Position numbers and translations under genes: made by a program | Source: Actinomortierella ambigua | Lineage: Eukaryota; Mortierellomycota; Mortierellomycetes; Mortierellales; Mortierellaceae | DNA length: 12,531 bases | NCBI GenBank assembly: GCA_016098155.1 | Contig: JAAAJB010000745.1 | Location: 2,286 to 14,816 of the forward strand | Direction of reading: 5' to 3' | Notes under the pieces: generated by a model | The model's input: the letters and a program-made list of their open reading frames with translations, nothing else | Told to the model about the DNA's origin: nothing | Database searches by the model: none | Shown here: in pieces, positions 1 to 7,800 of the stretch | Layout: every line of letters begins with the position of its first letter | Position numbering within the stretch: position 1 is the stretch's first letter

Positions 1-57
1 ATAGAGGTCGTGTAGACATGTTCCTTTTTAATTTTTTTTTTATAAAAAAAACCAAAG

Positions 58-1314
58 TCTTCGACCACCACCATGGCTACCACAACTACCACCGCGAAGA
101 TGACTACAACCACTACCACGAAGATGGCTACGACAACTACAACGGCCACCCATACCCCAACCAACTCCACTACCACAACCGTGGCCACCACGACTGCTTC
201 TCCCACAGTAACCACAGCATCGAGCTCATCGTCGAAGCCCATCATCCCGACCGTTGTTCCCACAACGAGTACATCAGCTAAGCCAACCACCTCGGGCGCT
301 GTTCCAACCACCTCGGCTGCTGCTCCCACCACCTCGGCTGTTTCTCCTACCTCCTCAGCATCTGCCCACACCTCATCAGCGGTTGTTCCTACCTCAGCAT
401 CTGTTCACACCTCATCGGCTGTTGTTCCTACCTCAGCATCTGTTCACACCTCATCGGCTGTTGTTCCCACCTCCTCGGCATCTGCTCACACCTCATCAGC
501 AGTTGCTCCTACTTCCTCAGCATCTGCCAACACCTCATCGGCTGTTGCTCCCACCTCCTCAGGATCTGCTCCCACTACCTCGGCCGCTGCTCCTACCTCC
601 TCAGGATCGGCCCCCACTACCTCGGCTGTTGCTCCCACCTCTTCAGGATCCGCCCCCACCACCTCGGCTGCTGCTCCTACCACCTCGGCTGCGGCTCCCA
701 CAACCTCGGCAGTAGTTTCCACCACCTCGACAGATTCCCGTCCGTCTCCTTCTAGCGATTCTAGCGCCTCTCCATGCCCTACCGACGATTCTAATGGCTC
801 CGACGACTCTAATGGCTCCGATGACTCGGACGACTCTAATGGTTCCGACGACTCGGACGACTCTAATGGTTCCGACGACTCGAACGACTCTGGCTCCGAC
901 GACGACTGCGATGAATCGGATGACTCTGGCTCAGACAACTCTGGCTCCGACGACTCTGGATCAGACGACTCTGGATCAGACGACTCTGGCTCCCCCTCCA
1001 GTGGTGCTGCTTCTGCCACTGTGACCTCCACCGGCCCCATCCCCACCGCTAGCCCCTCTACCAACGGCACCATGACGATGACCAGCCCTGTCGTCAATGG
1101 TACCACGACGATGACAATGGGACCTAGCCCTACCATCAATGGCACCATGACGATGACCATGTCTACCACTACGGTGACCCGCCATCCCTCGGTGACGACT
1201 GCCACAACCACCACGACGGCCACATCGCTGCCCTTCAGCGCCGCTGTCTCGACCCGTGGCCACACGGCCGTCGGCATTGTCGCTGCCGCCGTCGCCGCCC
1301 TGCTGGTCCTGTAA
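58..1314 (+). CDS. Ser/Thr-rich mucin-like protein, probable GPI-anchored surface protein (5'-partial)
   Basis: I do not recognise a named family. The first in-window ATG (73) gives 413 residues in four blocks: a Thr-rich start (1-60); degenerate APTTSA / PTSSASAHTSSAV repeats (about 62-216); an acidic Ser-Asp-Asn-Gly block with DDSNGSDDSD units (about 237-308); and NGTMTMT repeats (about 341-373). It ends in a short hydrophobic tail (GIVAAAVAALLVL) directly before TAA at 1312-1314, which is the layout of a GPI-attachment signal. The long O-glycosylatable stalk suggests a cell-wall or plasma-membrane protein. ATG73 has no signal peptide behind it. The same Ser/Thr codons continue upstream to an AG at 56-57, reading SSTTT before the Met, and a stop in that frame lies at 43-45. 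I therefore infer a 3' splice site at 57 and an upstream signal-peptide exon outside the window. An alternative is a true start at 73 in a protein that is not secreted. Confidence 0.75.
   Translation, partial: SSTTTMATTTTTAKMTTTTTTKMATTTTTATHTPTNSTTTTVATTTASPTVTTASSSSSKPIIPTVVPTTSTSAKPTTSGAVPTTSAAAPTTSAVSPTSSASAHTSSAVVPTSASVHTSSAVVPTSASVHTSSAVVPTSSASAHTSSAVAPTSSASANTSSAVAPTSSGSAPTTSAAAPTSSGSAPTTSAVAPTSSGSAPTTSAAAPTTSAAAPTTSAVVSTTSTDSRPSPSSDSSASPCPTDDSNGSDDSNGSDDSDDSNGSDDSDDSNGSDDSNDSGSDDDCDESDDSGSDNSGSDDSGSDDSGSDDSGSPSSGAASATVTSTGPIPTASPSTNGTMTMTSPVVNGTTTMTMGPSPTINGTMTMTMSTTTVTRHPSVTTATTTTTATSLPFSAAVSTRGHTAVGIVAAAVAALLVL
256..717 (+). repeat. PTTSA/PTSSA-type coding repeats in gene 1
   Basis: About 154 residues of degenerate Pro-Thr-Ser-Ala repeats with unit lengths of about 7, 13 and 14 residues. 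Units vary between A(A/V)APTTS, PTSSGSAPTTSA and PTSSASAHTSSAV. This is the expected O-glycosylated stalk of a fungal surface protein. The low complexity also explains long open frames in other phases here. Confidence 0.85.
382..459 (+). repeat. Perfect 39-bp tandem duplication in gene 1
   Basis: Positions 382-420 and 421-459 are identical 39-bp units, each encoding VVPTSASVHTSSA. A third, diverged unit follows at 460. The unit is a multiple of three, so copy-number change keeps the reading frame. Confidence 0.9.
781..996 (+). repeat. Acidic Ser/Asp repeat block in gene 1
   Basis: This stretch encodes about 72 residues of DDSNGS, DDSD and DDSGS units rich in GAC/GAT and TCT/TCC. It forms a strongly acidic spacer between the Pro-Thr-Ser stalk and the C-terminal NGTMTMT repeats. 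It holds one Cys, in the segment DDDCDES; a second Cys lies just before the block, at residue 235. Confidence 0.85.
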
Positions 1315-1585
1315 AAATCAGCAGCACCGTAACTGAAGAAAAACTAGTTGCAATACTTTGTAACGGGCATGTACGATAATCTTTAAAGATACTACCTCTT
1401 CCTCCTCTTCATTCGTACGGTTATTTTCTTTGGAAAAAAAATATATATATAAATAAATAAATAGCAGTAGATACTAAGGCAGAGGGGGGAAGTAACGGCT
1501 GCTTAAGTTATATAACAGAAAAAAAAAGAACACATTCAAATGCGTTTTGATCTCTGCTACAACTTTCAAGATGACAAAAATTTTT
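1315..1585. other. Convergent intergenic region between genes 1 and 2
   Basis: This is a 271-nt AT-rich tail-to-tail spacer that must hold the 3' UTR ends of both genes. For the + strand gene, overlapping AATAAA hexamers occur at 1452-1457 and 1456-1461, about 140 nt after the stop, next to an (AT)n run at 1441-1450. I saw no ORF or RNA gene here. A clear poly(A) signal for the - strand gene was not found. Confidence 0.6.
1452..1461 (+). terminator. Candidate poly(A) signal of gene 1
   Basis: Two overlapping AATAAA hexamers lie about 140 nt downstream of the gene 1 stop codon in an A/T-rich run. Position and sequence fit a 3'-end processing signal, but fungal signals are loose and the cleavage site cannot be read from the sequence. 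Confidence 0.45.
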
Positions 1586-2986
1586 TCAGGGAAAGGTATC
1601 AGGTTGGATGATGGGTCGGAGGGGAATCTCGCGCTCCGACTGTGTCATGAACGGGTTTTGGTTTTGAAGTGGTCGAGGTAGTGATGAGTTGAATGCGGGG
1701 TCAGCACCGGACGGAGCGCCTGAGAGTGGTGGTGGTGGTGGTTGGCCTGCCATGAATGGTGGGGCTTGAGCGGTTACAGATGTCGAATGATTTTGGCGTG
1801 GTTGATTGGTCATCGTTGTACCGTACCCGGGGGTTTCCCACGATGGTACACTAAAGCTCTGGCTGGCGTAAGGTGGGAACGGCGGCTGTCGCGAACCGGG
1901 TACGTTCGAGGCCACGGTTTGGTCATACGATGTGGCCACTGTCAGACCTACGCTAGCCTCATCGGTATCGTCCACTCCGCGAGACCCCTGTGATGTCTGC
2001 CGAAGATAGGATCTCCGTCCTAGGTGTGGTCGATGTGGCTGTTGCTGCTGTGGCTGTTGTTGTTGCTGTTGCTGTTGCTGCTGTTGCTGCTGTGCTACAT
2101 TTTGCCCCAGGCCAAGCGAGCGCTTAATGGGCCCTGCACCGCGGGTGAACGACCTCTGGATACTCGTCTTGATCGAGTCTACGTCATAAGGCTCAAACAT
2201 CATCATGTCTACATAGTACTCGCGCAGCACGCCGATCAAGTCATCCACTTTCTGCTCAGTCTGTTCATGCTGTGCCTCGAGCTCGGCGATCCGCTCGCGC
2301 TGGAGCAACAACATGGTTTCCATATCGCGAAAGTCTTTGGGCGTTTGGGACATAATCGACCCCCGCAATGTCTCTCTGTCCAGCGATGCACCGCTGACGT
2401 TGGACGAAGGGCTTTGCAAGGGGTGGTCATAAGAGCGGCTGTCGCCGTAACCGCCTGCTGCTGTTGTGGCTGTCTCAGGCGACATCAGCTCCATGGCATG
2501 TTCAGAGTCCGCCTGGTCTACTGGTTGGCGTCTGAATCGGTCGCCGCCTGACCCATGTTGCGCTGCCAGGAGGGACGTTTCCGAGCCTCTCTTATTGCTG
2601 AGGATGTTTTTCCTGTTGCCGCCGCCGCCGCCGGTGGTGGAGAAACCTTCGGATTCTCTAAAGACTGAAGACCGAGAACCACGTTTCTGCCTTGACAGTA
2701 GGAATGGCTCATCCGGGTCCTGTCGCGAGCGTCGGCGCGCAATCACATCCCAGATGGTTGGCGTCGCTGCTTTGCCTGGTTCTGACATTAGGACAGCGTA
2801 GTCGCCCTTGAGCTTGCGGTGCGTGTGCAGGCGCTGAAAGGTGGATTGGAAAAGGCCAAACGGGTTGTAGCGGGGTCGCCCCATGATGACCATGAAGATG
2901 ATTGAAACGAGGGTAAAAGCTCCACCAGCGGCTGCAAAAGCAGACTGGGCGCTTGTCACGCTTTTGTTTCGGTCGATGCAGTGGTG

Positions 2987-3023
<37 letters not shown>

Positions 3024-4066
3024 GTTAGTATCGGACAAATGAAAAAAAGGGCACCACATGTACTTTAGGAATATGTAAAGATACGTACAGGATCTGTCGC
3101 CTCTCTGTCGACATGATGGGAGGTTTGATTGTGATGGTGCTTCCAGTACTATTGTCCCGTAGGCTGAGAATGGTCCATGTGAAGGACACGACTGACTTGT
3201 CTTGGAATAGCCCAAAAAGACCCATAAAGCCAGAACGGAGGATCTTTGTCTGTACAGGCTGGATGGTTATCTCGTTATAGGTGTTACGCGATGTGGTGAA
3301 CATAGACGTTATCGAGTCTAGATGCCGTGGAAATTCCACTTTGCCTGTCTTGCGAATAGTGCTGCTGTCTAATAAAATTGACCACGGACGAGTTTTGAGT
3401 ATCTCTTACAGCGATATCGCAAAAGCAAATCACAGGACAAGAATGCCTTTCTTTTACTTTTTCACCCCTACCATTCGCAGAGATAAAAAACATGTCAATA
3501 TTGACATCTTGTGGCTGCACTATCGCGGCATCGTCGACAACTCGAAACTCATATTGGAAGATATACTGCCTATCCCGAATGTCGACCGTGTTGTCCTCAG
3601 GGTAGTAAAACATGTGAAACGTGTCAAAGATGTTTTGACAGACGTCCATCGCCGAGTCATTCAGATTCTTCGTAAACTTCTTGTACTGAAGGGGCACATT
3701 TTGGTTCGAAATGTGCACTGACCCCGCGACCGGTTCAGCGTACAGGCCTTTGGTACAGATGCCAATGTCAGGATAAGGGATCGCGTAGTTGACTTGCTCA
3801 GGCGTACGATCTGTTTGCACCATGAACAGGTCTCTGGAGGCGACTAGTTGTATGTTTCTCACCAGGTAGTAAAGCAGGCTCGAGGCTGGTAGGGGTGTTT
3901 GTATTTATTGTTTCAACAATTTCAGGTTAGCAAGGGAAACAATAGGCGTGTCTGAACGAACGCAATGTAGAGAGGCGTTGTTTTTCTTTTTACCAGCAGC
4001 AATGAACAATGCCCACCATGCAATGGTGAATGCAAGGGTGTCGGCTCGTCTCTTGAATCGGAACAT
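1586..4066 (-). CDS. Unrecognised two-span membrane protein with coiled-coil/poly-Gln cytosolic tail
   Basis: Four exons join in consistent phase: 4066-3994, 3885-3472, 3368-3089 and 2960-1586 (2142 nt, 713 residues). The introns are 108, 103 and 128 nt; intron 3 has a perfect TACTAAC branch site. ATG4066 is the first in-frame ATG. The protein starts MFRFKRRADT, then a span at about 10-33, a non-cytosolic domain at about 34-258 with only two Cys (C68, C107, possibly paired) and sequons at N100, N162 and N235, and a second span at about 260-283. The tail of about 430 residues is basic at first, then has a heptad-like coiled coil at about 466-506, a Q13-P-Q4 tract at 546-563 and a Pro-rich end. 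The basic N-terminus and basic juxtamembrane segments suggest both termini are cytosolic. I do not recognise the ectodomain. A receptor, channel or scaffold role would be guesswork. Confidence 0.8.
2039..2092 (-). repeat. Poly-Gln (CAG/CAA) tract in gene 2
   Basis: Thirteen Gln codons, one Pro, then four Gln, written as a mixture of CAG and CAA. The tract lies about 40 residues after the coiled coil in the predicted cytosolic tail. On the + strand it appears as a CTG/TTG run that reads as poly-Leu. Confidence 0.9.
2961..3088 (-). other. Intron 3 of gene 2, with a TACTAAC branch site
   Basis: The donor is GTACGT (starting at 3088) and the acceptor is AAAAG (ending at 2961). The perfect branch consensus TACTAAC is the complement of 3024-3030. 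Phase is 2 at the donor with one base completing Leu at the acceptor, which joins ERRQI to L and VTSAQSAF. The first AG downstream of the branch site is the one used. Confidence 0.75.
2989..3022 (+). repeat. (GA)17 microsatellite inside intron 3 of gene 2
   Basis: A perfect dinucleotide repeat of 34 nt. On the transcribed minus strand it is (TC)17, lying directly after the TACTAAC branch site and before the acceptor, so it forms the polypyrimidine tract of the intron. Confidence 0.95.
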
Positions 4067-4893
4067 TGTCGGTGGGAATGAGGAAGAGGTACCACAGGGA
4101 AGATGATGTAGTTTTATGGTTGATACAGCACACAGCACAAACGCTCACATGCCTGTGCCCCCTCTTCGGCCGAGGAAGTCTACATCATTGTCTCCTTCCT
4201 TTCTGGGCACCCCAACCACTGCCACAAGTCCAATGTGTGGCAGTGCGTCCAAGGGGGAATGAGACACCTTATTTATTCTTCGCTCGACGCTGTCTAAAAA
4301 AAAAAAAAAACACCACGAGCACGGCACTTTTACTCTGCTCCAAAGTTATTGGTGATACATTGGTGGCAAGTGGGCTGGCGAGAGCCTTTGTTGCCACAGT
4401 CTTTTGACAACGAGGAGGGTGAGATGAAGCAAGAGAGAGCAGGAAAACCACACAGCGCAAATTCGTCCTTTGCTATGATGCCTCGATGCCATCTTGCGCG
4501 ATGTGCAAGAGCTATTGGATAGGGCTGGGCTAGTGGGGTGTGTCGAGTTGTGCCTGTACGACTGCTGTACCGCAAAGAGTAATACGAGGCGACTTCCCTC
4601 GTACGTTCGTTCGTCTTCTGAGAAAGAATAGCCTGCAGCTGGGCTTTCCTCCGCTGAGTCGACGCGTCTGTTCCACTCAAGGTGCAGTCACGACTCGCCA
4701 TTGAAGTGCTTGTCAAGTAATCCCTGTTCTCCTTTCTCCTCCCCCCCCACCCCCGCATCCACCCTTTCATTCATAGCGCAGTTGCCCTTGCTACATCAGT
4801 CACGTCTTTTCTTTCTCATTCCTTTGTAGCCCCTCATCTCTCTGGTCCGCTGCACATCTCATTTCTTCTTTTTTTTTTTGTTGGCAAAAGGAA
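4067..4893. promoter_or_regulatory. Divergent promoter region between gene 2 (-) and gene 3 (+)
   Basis: This 827-nt gap separates two divergent start codons and must hold both promoters and 5' UTRs. CCAAT pentamers occur at 4230-4234 (+), 4348-4352 (-) and 4514-4518 (-). There is an A15 run at 4296-4310, a C-rich tract at 4741-4764, and a long CT/T-rich stretch from about 4730 to the ATG of gene 3, typical of fungal 5' leaders. No TATA box is convincing. I see no RNA gene; the open frames here look fortuitous. An unannotated 5' UTR intron cannot be excluded. Confidence 0.6.
4741..4764 (-). other. G-rich tract with G-quadruplex potential upstream of gene 3
   Basis: On the minus strand this reads G3, seven bases, G5, T, G8; the G8 run can supply two G-tracts, giving four tracts of three or more. 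It lies about 130-150 nt before the gene 3 ATG, within the CT-rich leader or core promoter. Folding is only predicted. Confidence 0.4.
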
Positions 4894-7800
4894 ATGTCTG
4901 AATCATCCGATCACCCCATGGCAGAGCCTTCTACCCCTGCCCCTGCCCCTGCCCCTGCAGCCATTTCCATCGTGAATGGCAGCCCGCCGACTACAAAGGT
5001 AATGGAAATCCCTTCATAATCACCTTGCCTCTTGTATTTTCTCCCTTTTCTCTTGATATCTCTTGAATCCCACATCTCCAGCACAGGGTGGGCGAACCAA
5101 CAAGGCTATGTCGCGGGGTTTTTTTACTATGATGGGAAAACACCTTGAGCGTTTTGATCCTGAATGCAACTTTGGGCAGTCAGGAAAGATATACATCGAA
5201 AGAGGAAGAAAGAAATACAAACGTGTTCGATGCTCGTCCCGCTAGCTGGAAAACAGTTCCCGTTATGTAGCTGAAAGACGACATGGTCGCGGGAGGAAAC
5301 GACTGTCCGTCATTTTATGCTTTCAGAATTTCCTCCAACATCGTCATGGTCTGCTCTGTCACACCTCACCCCTTCTCCCCCTTCCTCCTCCCCCCTGACC
5401 ATGGTTCTGCATTGCTGGCTTGTGTTCCGCTGATTGTCGGGATACTAAATGTTTGTTGCTTCCCCCAACGCTTGATCGTATCTCTGGCATCTGCCCGACA
5501 ACAACGCAGCAGCCAAAAGCGAGCACGCCTTCGCCATCAGCAAGTACTACCACCGCCATAGGATCAGCACCAGGAGCAACGAGCGCTGCTCATGCTACTT
5601 CCACTTCCACCTCCGCTTCAGCTGCAGCAGCAGCGGTCCTCACCGCTGATGGTAAATACCTTTCCAATGTTGATGCTGGAAGGAGAGACGTAGCTGATTT
5701 CCAGAGAAATGCGTTGCGCTGATAATCATAATCACTGTTCGTATATGTCGCATGGTTAGACATTAAATACAAGCGAAAGTACCGGGACCTCAAGAAGCGG
5801 ATAAGAGAGATTGAAGAGGTATGTGCGTGTTGTCATTGGCATTCCGTTCTTTCGTTTTTTTGTGTCCCGACTTTAACCCATTTTGTACAACCTGCATCTT
5901 CCCAGGAAAACGACCAATTGAACCTCAAACTGACTCGTACTCGCAAAAATATTCGACGGTTACGCGTTGAGCGAAGGTAATATGCAGGAAATGAAACTCT
6001 TCTTACTCACTCCCCACCTCTCTGGCTTTGCTAGTCGGATACTCAAGGTATCATTTACCACGAATAATACCTGAGGTTTGTGATTGTTAATAACGTAGCG
6101 GGGCGTCATGATTATTGTGAAACACAATTGTAGCTTCCTATTTGAAAAGCTGGATACCGTGGATCTGCCAACACCAAACCACTCTTTGGACCATGCATCA
6201 TCCTCAAGCGGCTCGGAGGAAGCCAATGAGGCTCCATCGCGTCGTGGCTCAGCTAAGAAAAAGGGTGCCCAACCTGCAGCCTCTGCCAACTCGAATGTAA
6301 CGACCCTGGGTCGCAAGCCCAAGGGACGTCCACCTGGCCGCAAAAGTGCTGCTACTGGACCCTCGTCGAGGAGACGAGGCACCACTCAAGAAAAGGAGCA
6401 GCAGTCAGTGGCAGAAAAGGAAGAGCGCTCTCAACCACATGGGCAAGACGAGGAAGAAGACCAGCTGGACGAGGAAGAGTATGAGGCACAGGCTACCAAG
6501 GATGCTCCAACCCATGATGGGGATGTTTCAGAGGGGCGTGACGCTACTCAGGACAATACCATGTTGATTGACCAGGCCACCTCATACTCTGATGCCGAAA
6601 CATCGCATGAGACTGCAGTGAAGGAGGAAGAGGCTATGGCTGTGGACGCGAAGCATCTGCGGGCTGATGTATCGGCTCATGAAGATCCTGTCGAGATGAA
6701 CATTGACGTATCCAAACCTGCCATGCAGCAGCCGCAAGATAAGCCACACAACGATAATGATCATCATCCAATGCACGAGGTGAAGGGGTCGCAAGGAGCA
6801 GCGTCATCAGCGGGATCAAACCCAGAATTCGATCAAGCACAGAGTCACCGTCAGAGTCAGAGTCAAAGTCAAGGAGCATCCCAGCAGGGTTCTGGGCAGG
6901 AACTGCAAACAACGCCGGTACAGGTACACCCCCTTAGCCCACGGATTGGACACTCTCTGGCGCAACCTTTTTGGCCTCCTTATCAACAGCCCGCTTGGCA
7001 ACATTATGACCTACCCCATAGGCAGCCTCTTGATCAGCACCAGAGTGTCCAGGAACCACCACCGCTCCCGCCACCGCCACCTCTACCGCCGGCGCCGGGA
7101 CCAACACTTGAACTAACACCACCACTATTACCACGACCATCCACAACACCTATATCCTCAACACCAGTACCACCTTTGGCATCTCCGCCAAAACTTCAAA
7201 CGCCACCACACTCCCAACCCCTCTTCCCGGCACCCCAGAATCACCACCCCCAATCTTCTCCATTAAACTATCTGTCGCGAATCCCCTCCATCGCAAATCA
7301 ATCATCCCAGGAGGCCTCCCCAAGTCACATTCAGCAACAAGTGCACCCTCTTTCGTCGCACGAGCCATTTCACCACCCCTTTGGCGATTTGCAAGAGGTA
7401 GCACGGCGGCATTCTTACGAGCAGGCGGCACATCTGTATCGCCAGGAAAACCATTGGGGCCCACCATCCTCTTCCCAGCCTCAGACGCGACCAGAGACTG
7501 AATATCCCCGCACGTCTCAACATCGGCAATCTGCGCCATCCGTGCTACAGCGTCCACCATCCACGTTTGCAAACTCTCAGGACCACGCTGCTCCACCAAA
7601 CCAGCCTTTGTTACTTCCACAGCAAGGATCACCAGATCACACATACCTCCAACACCTCGACCCTCATTTTCGCCAGGAAAGGTCTGTATACGATCTACCC
7701 CATCATTCGCATCACCAGCACCATCAATCATCGCCACACGAATCATCAGAACAGCGGCCTTTACTCCATGCAGGGCAGCAGCTGAGACCACTCCTCCAAG

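Noticed and set aside
41..47. TATAAAA resembling a TATA box just before ATG73
   Set aside because: Only about 26 nt separate it from the ATG, leaving no leader, and coding bias continues upstream of the ATG; the run fits intron sequence better.
486..1277. 263-codon open frame on the minus strand and a 153-codon frame at 254-715 (+) over gene 1
   Set aside because: Both are shadows of the repetitive Thr/Ser/Pro/Asp codons; the products are low-complexity Val/Glu- or Leu/Pro-rich and have no start or splice support.
2024..2551. 175-codon + strand frame starting with a poly-Leu stretch like a signal or membrane segment
   Set aside because: It is the antisense of the poly-Gln tract of gene 2; the minus-strand gene is supported by phase-consistent splicing and protein features.
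1586..4066. Gene 2 as a P2X or DEG/ENaC-type channel
   Set aside because: Only the two-span topology agrees. The ectodomain has just two Cys and none of the family motifs I could recognise.
4066..4407. 113-codon + strand frame in the divergent promoter
   Set aside because: It overlaps the gene 2 first exon on the other strand, runs through the A15 tract as poly-Lys, and shows no recognisable feature.
4330..4770. 146-codon minus-strand ATG frame in the divergent promoter
   Set aside because: It starts within a G-rich tract, has a mixed composition with no domain or membrane signal, and no splice link to gene 2 was found. It could still be an upstream transcript, so RNA data would decide.
6035..6047. 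Possible 13-nt micro-exon between exons 4 and 5 of gene 3
   Set aside because: An AG and a GT flank it, but adding it breaks the phase into exon 5. Direct joining of 5976 to 6134 gives an uninterrupted coiled coil (VERSFLFEKL).
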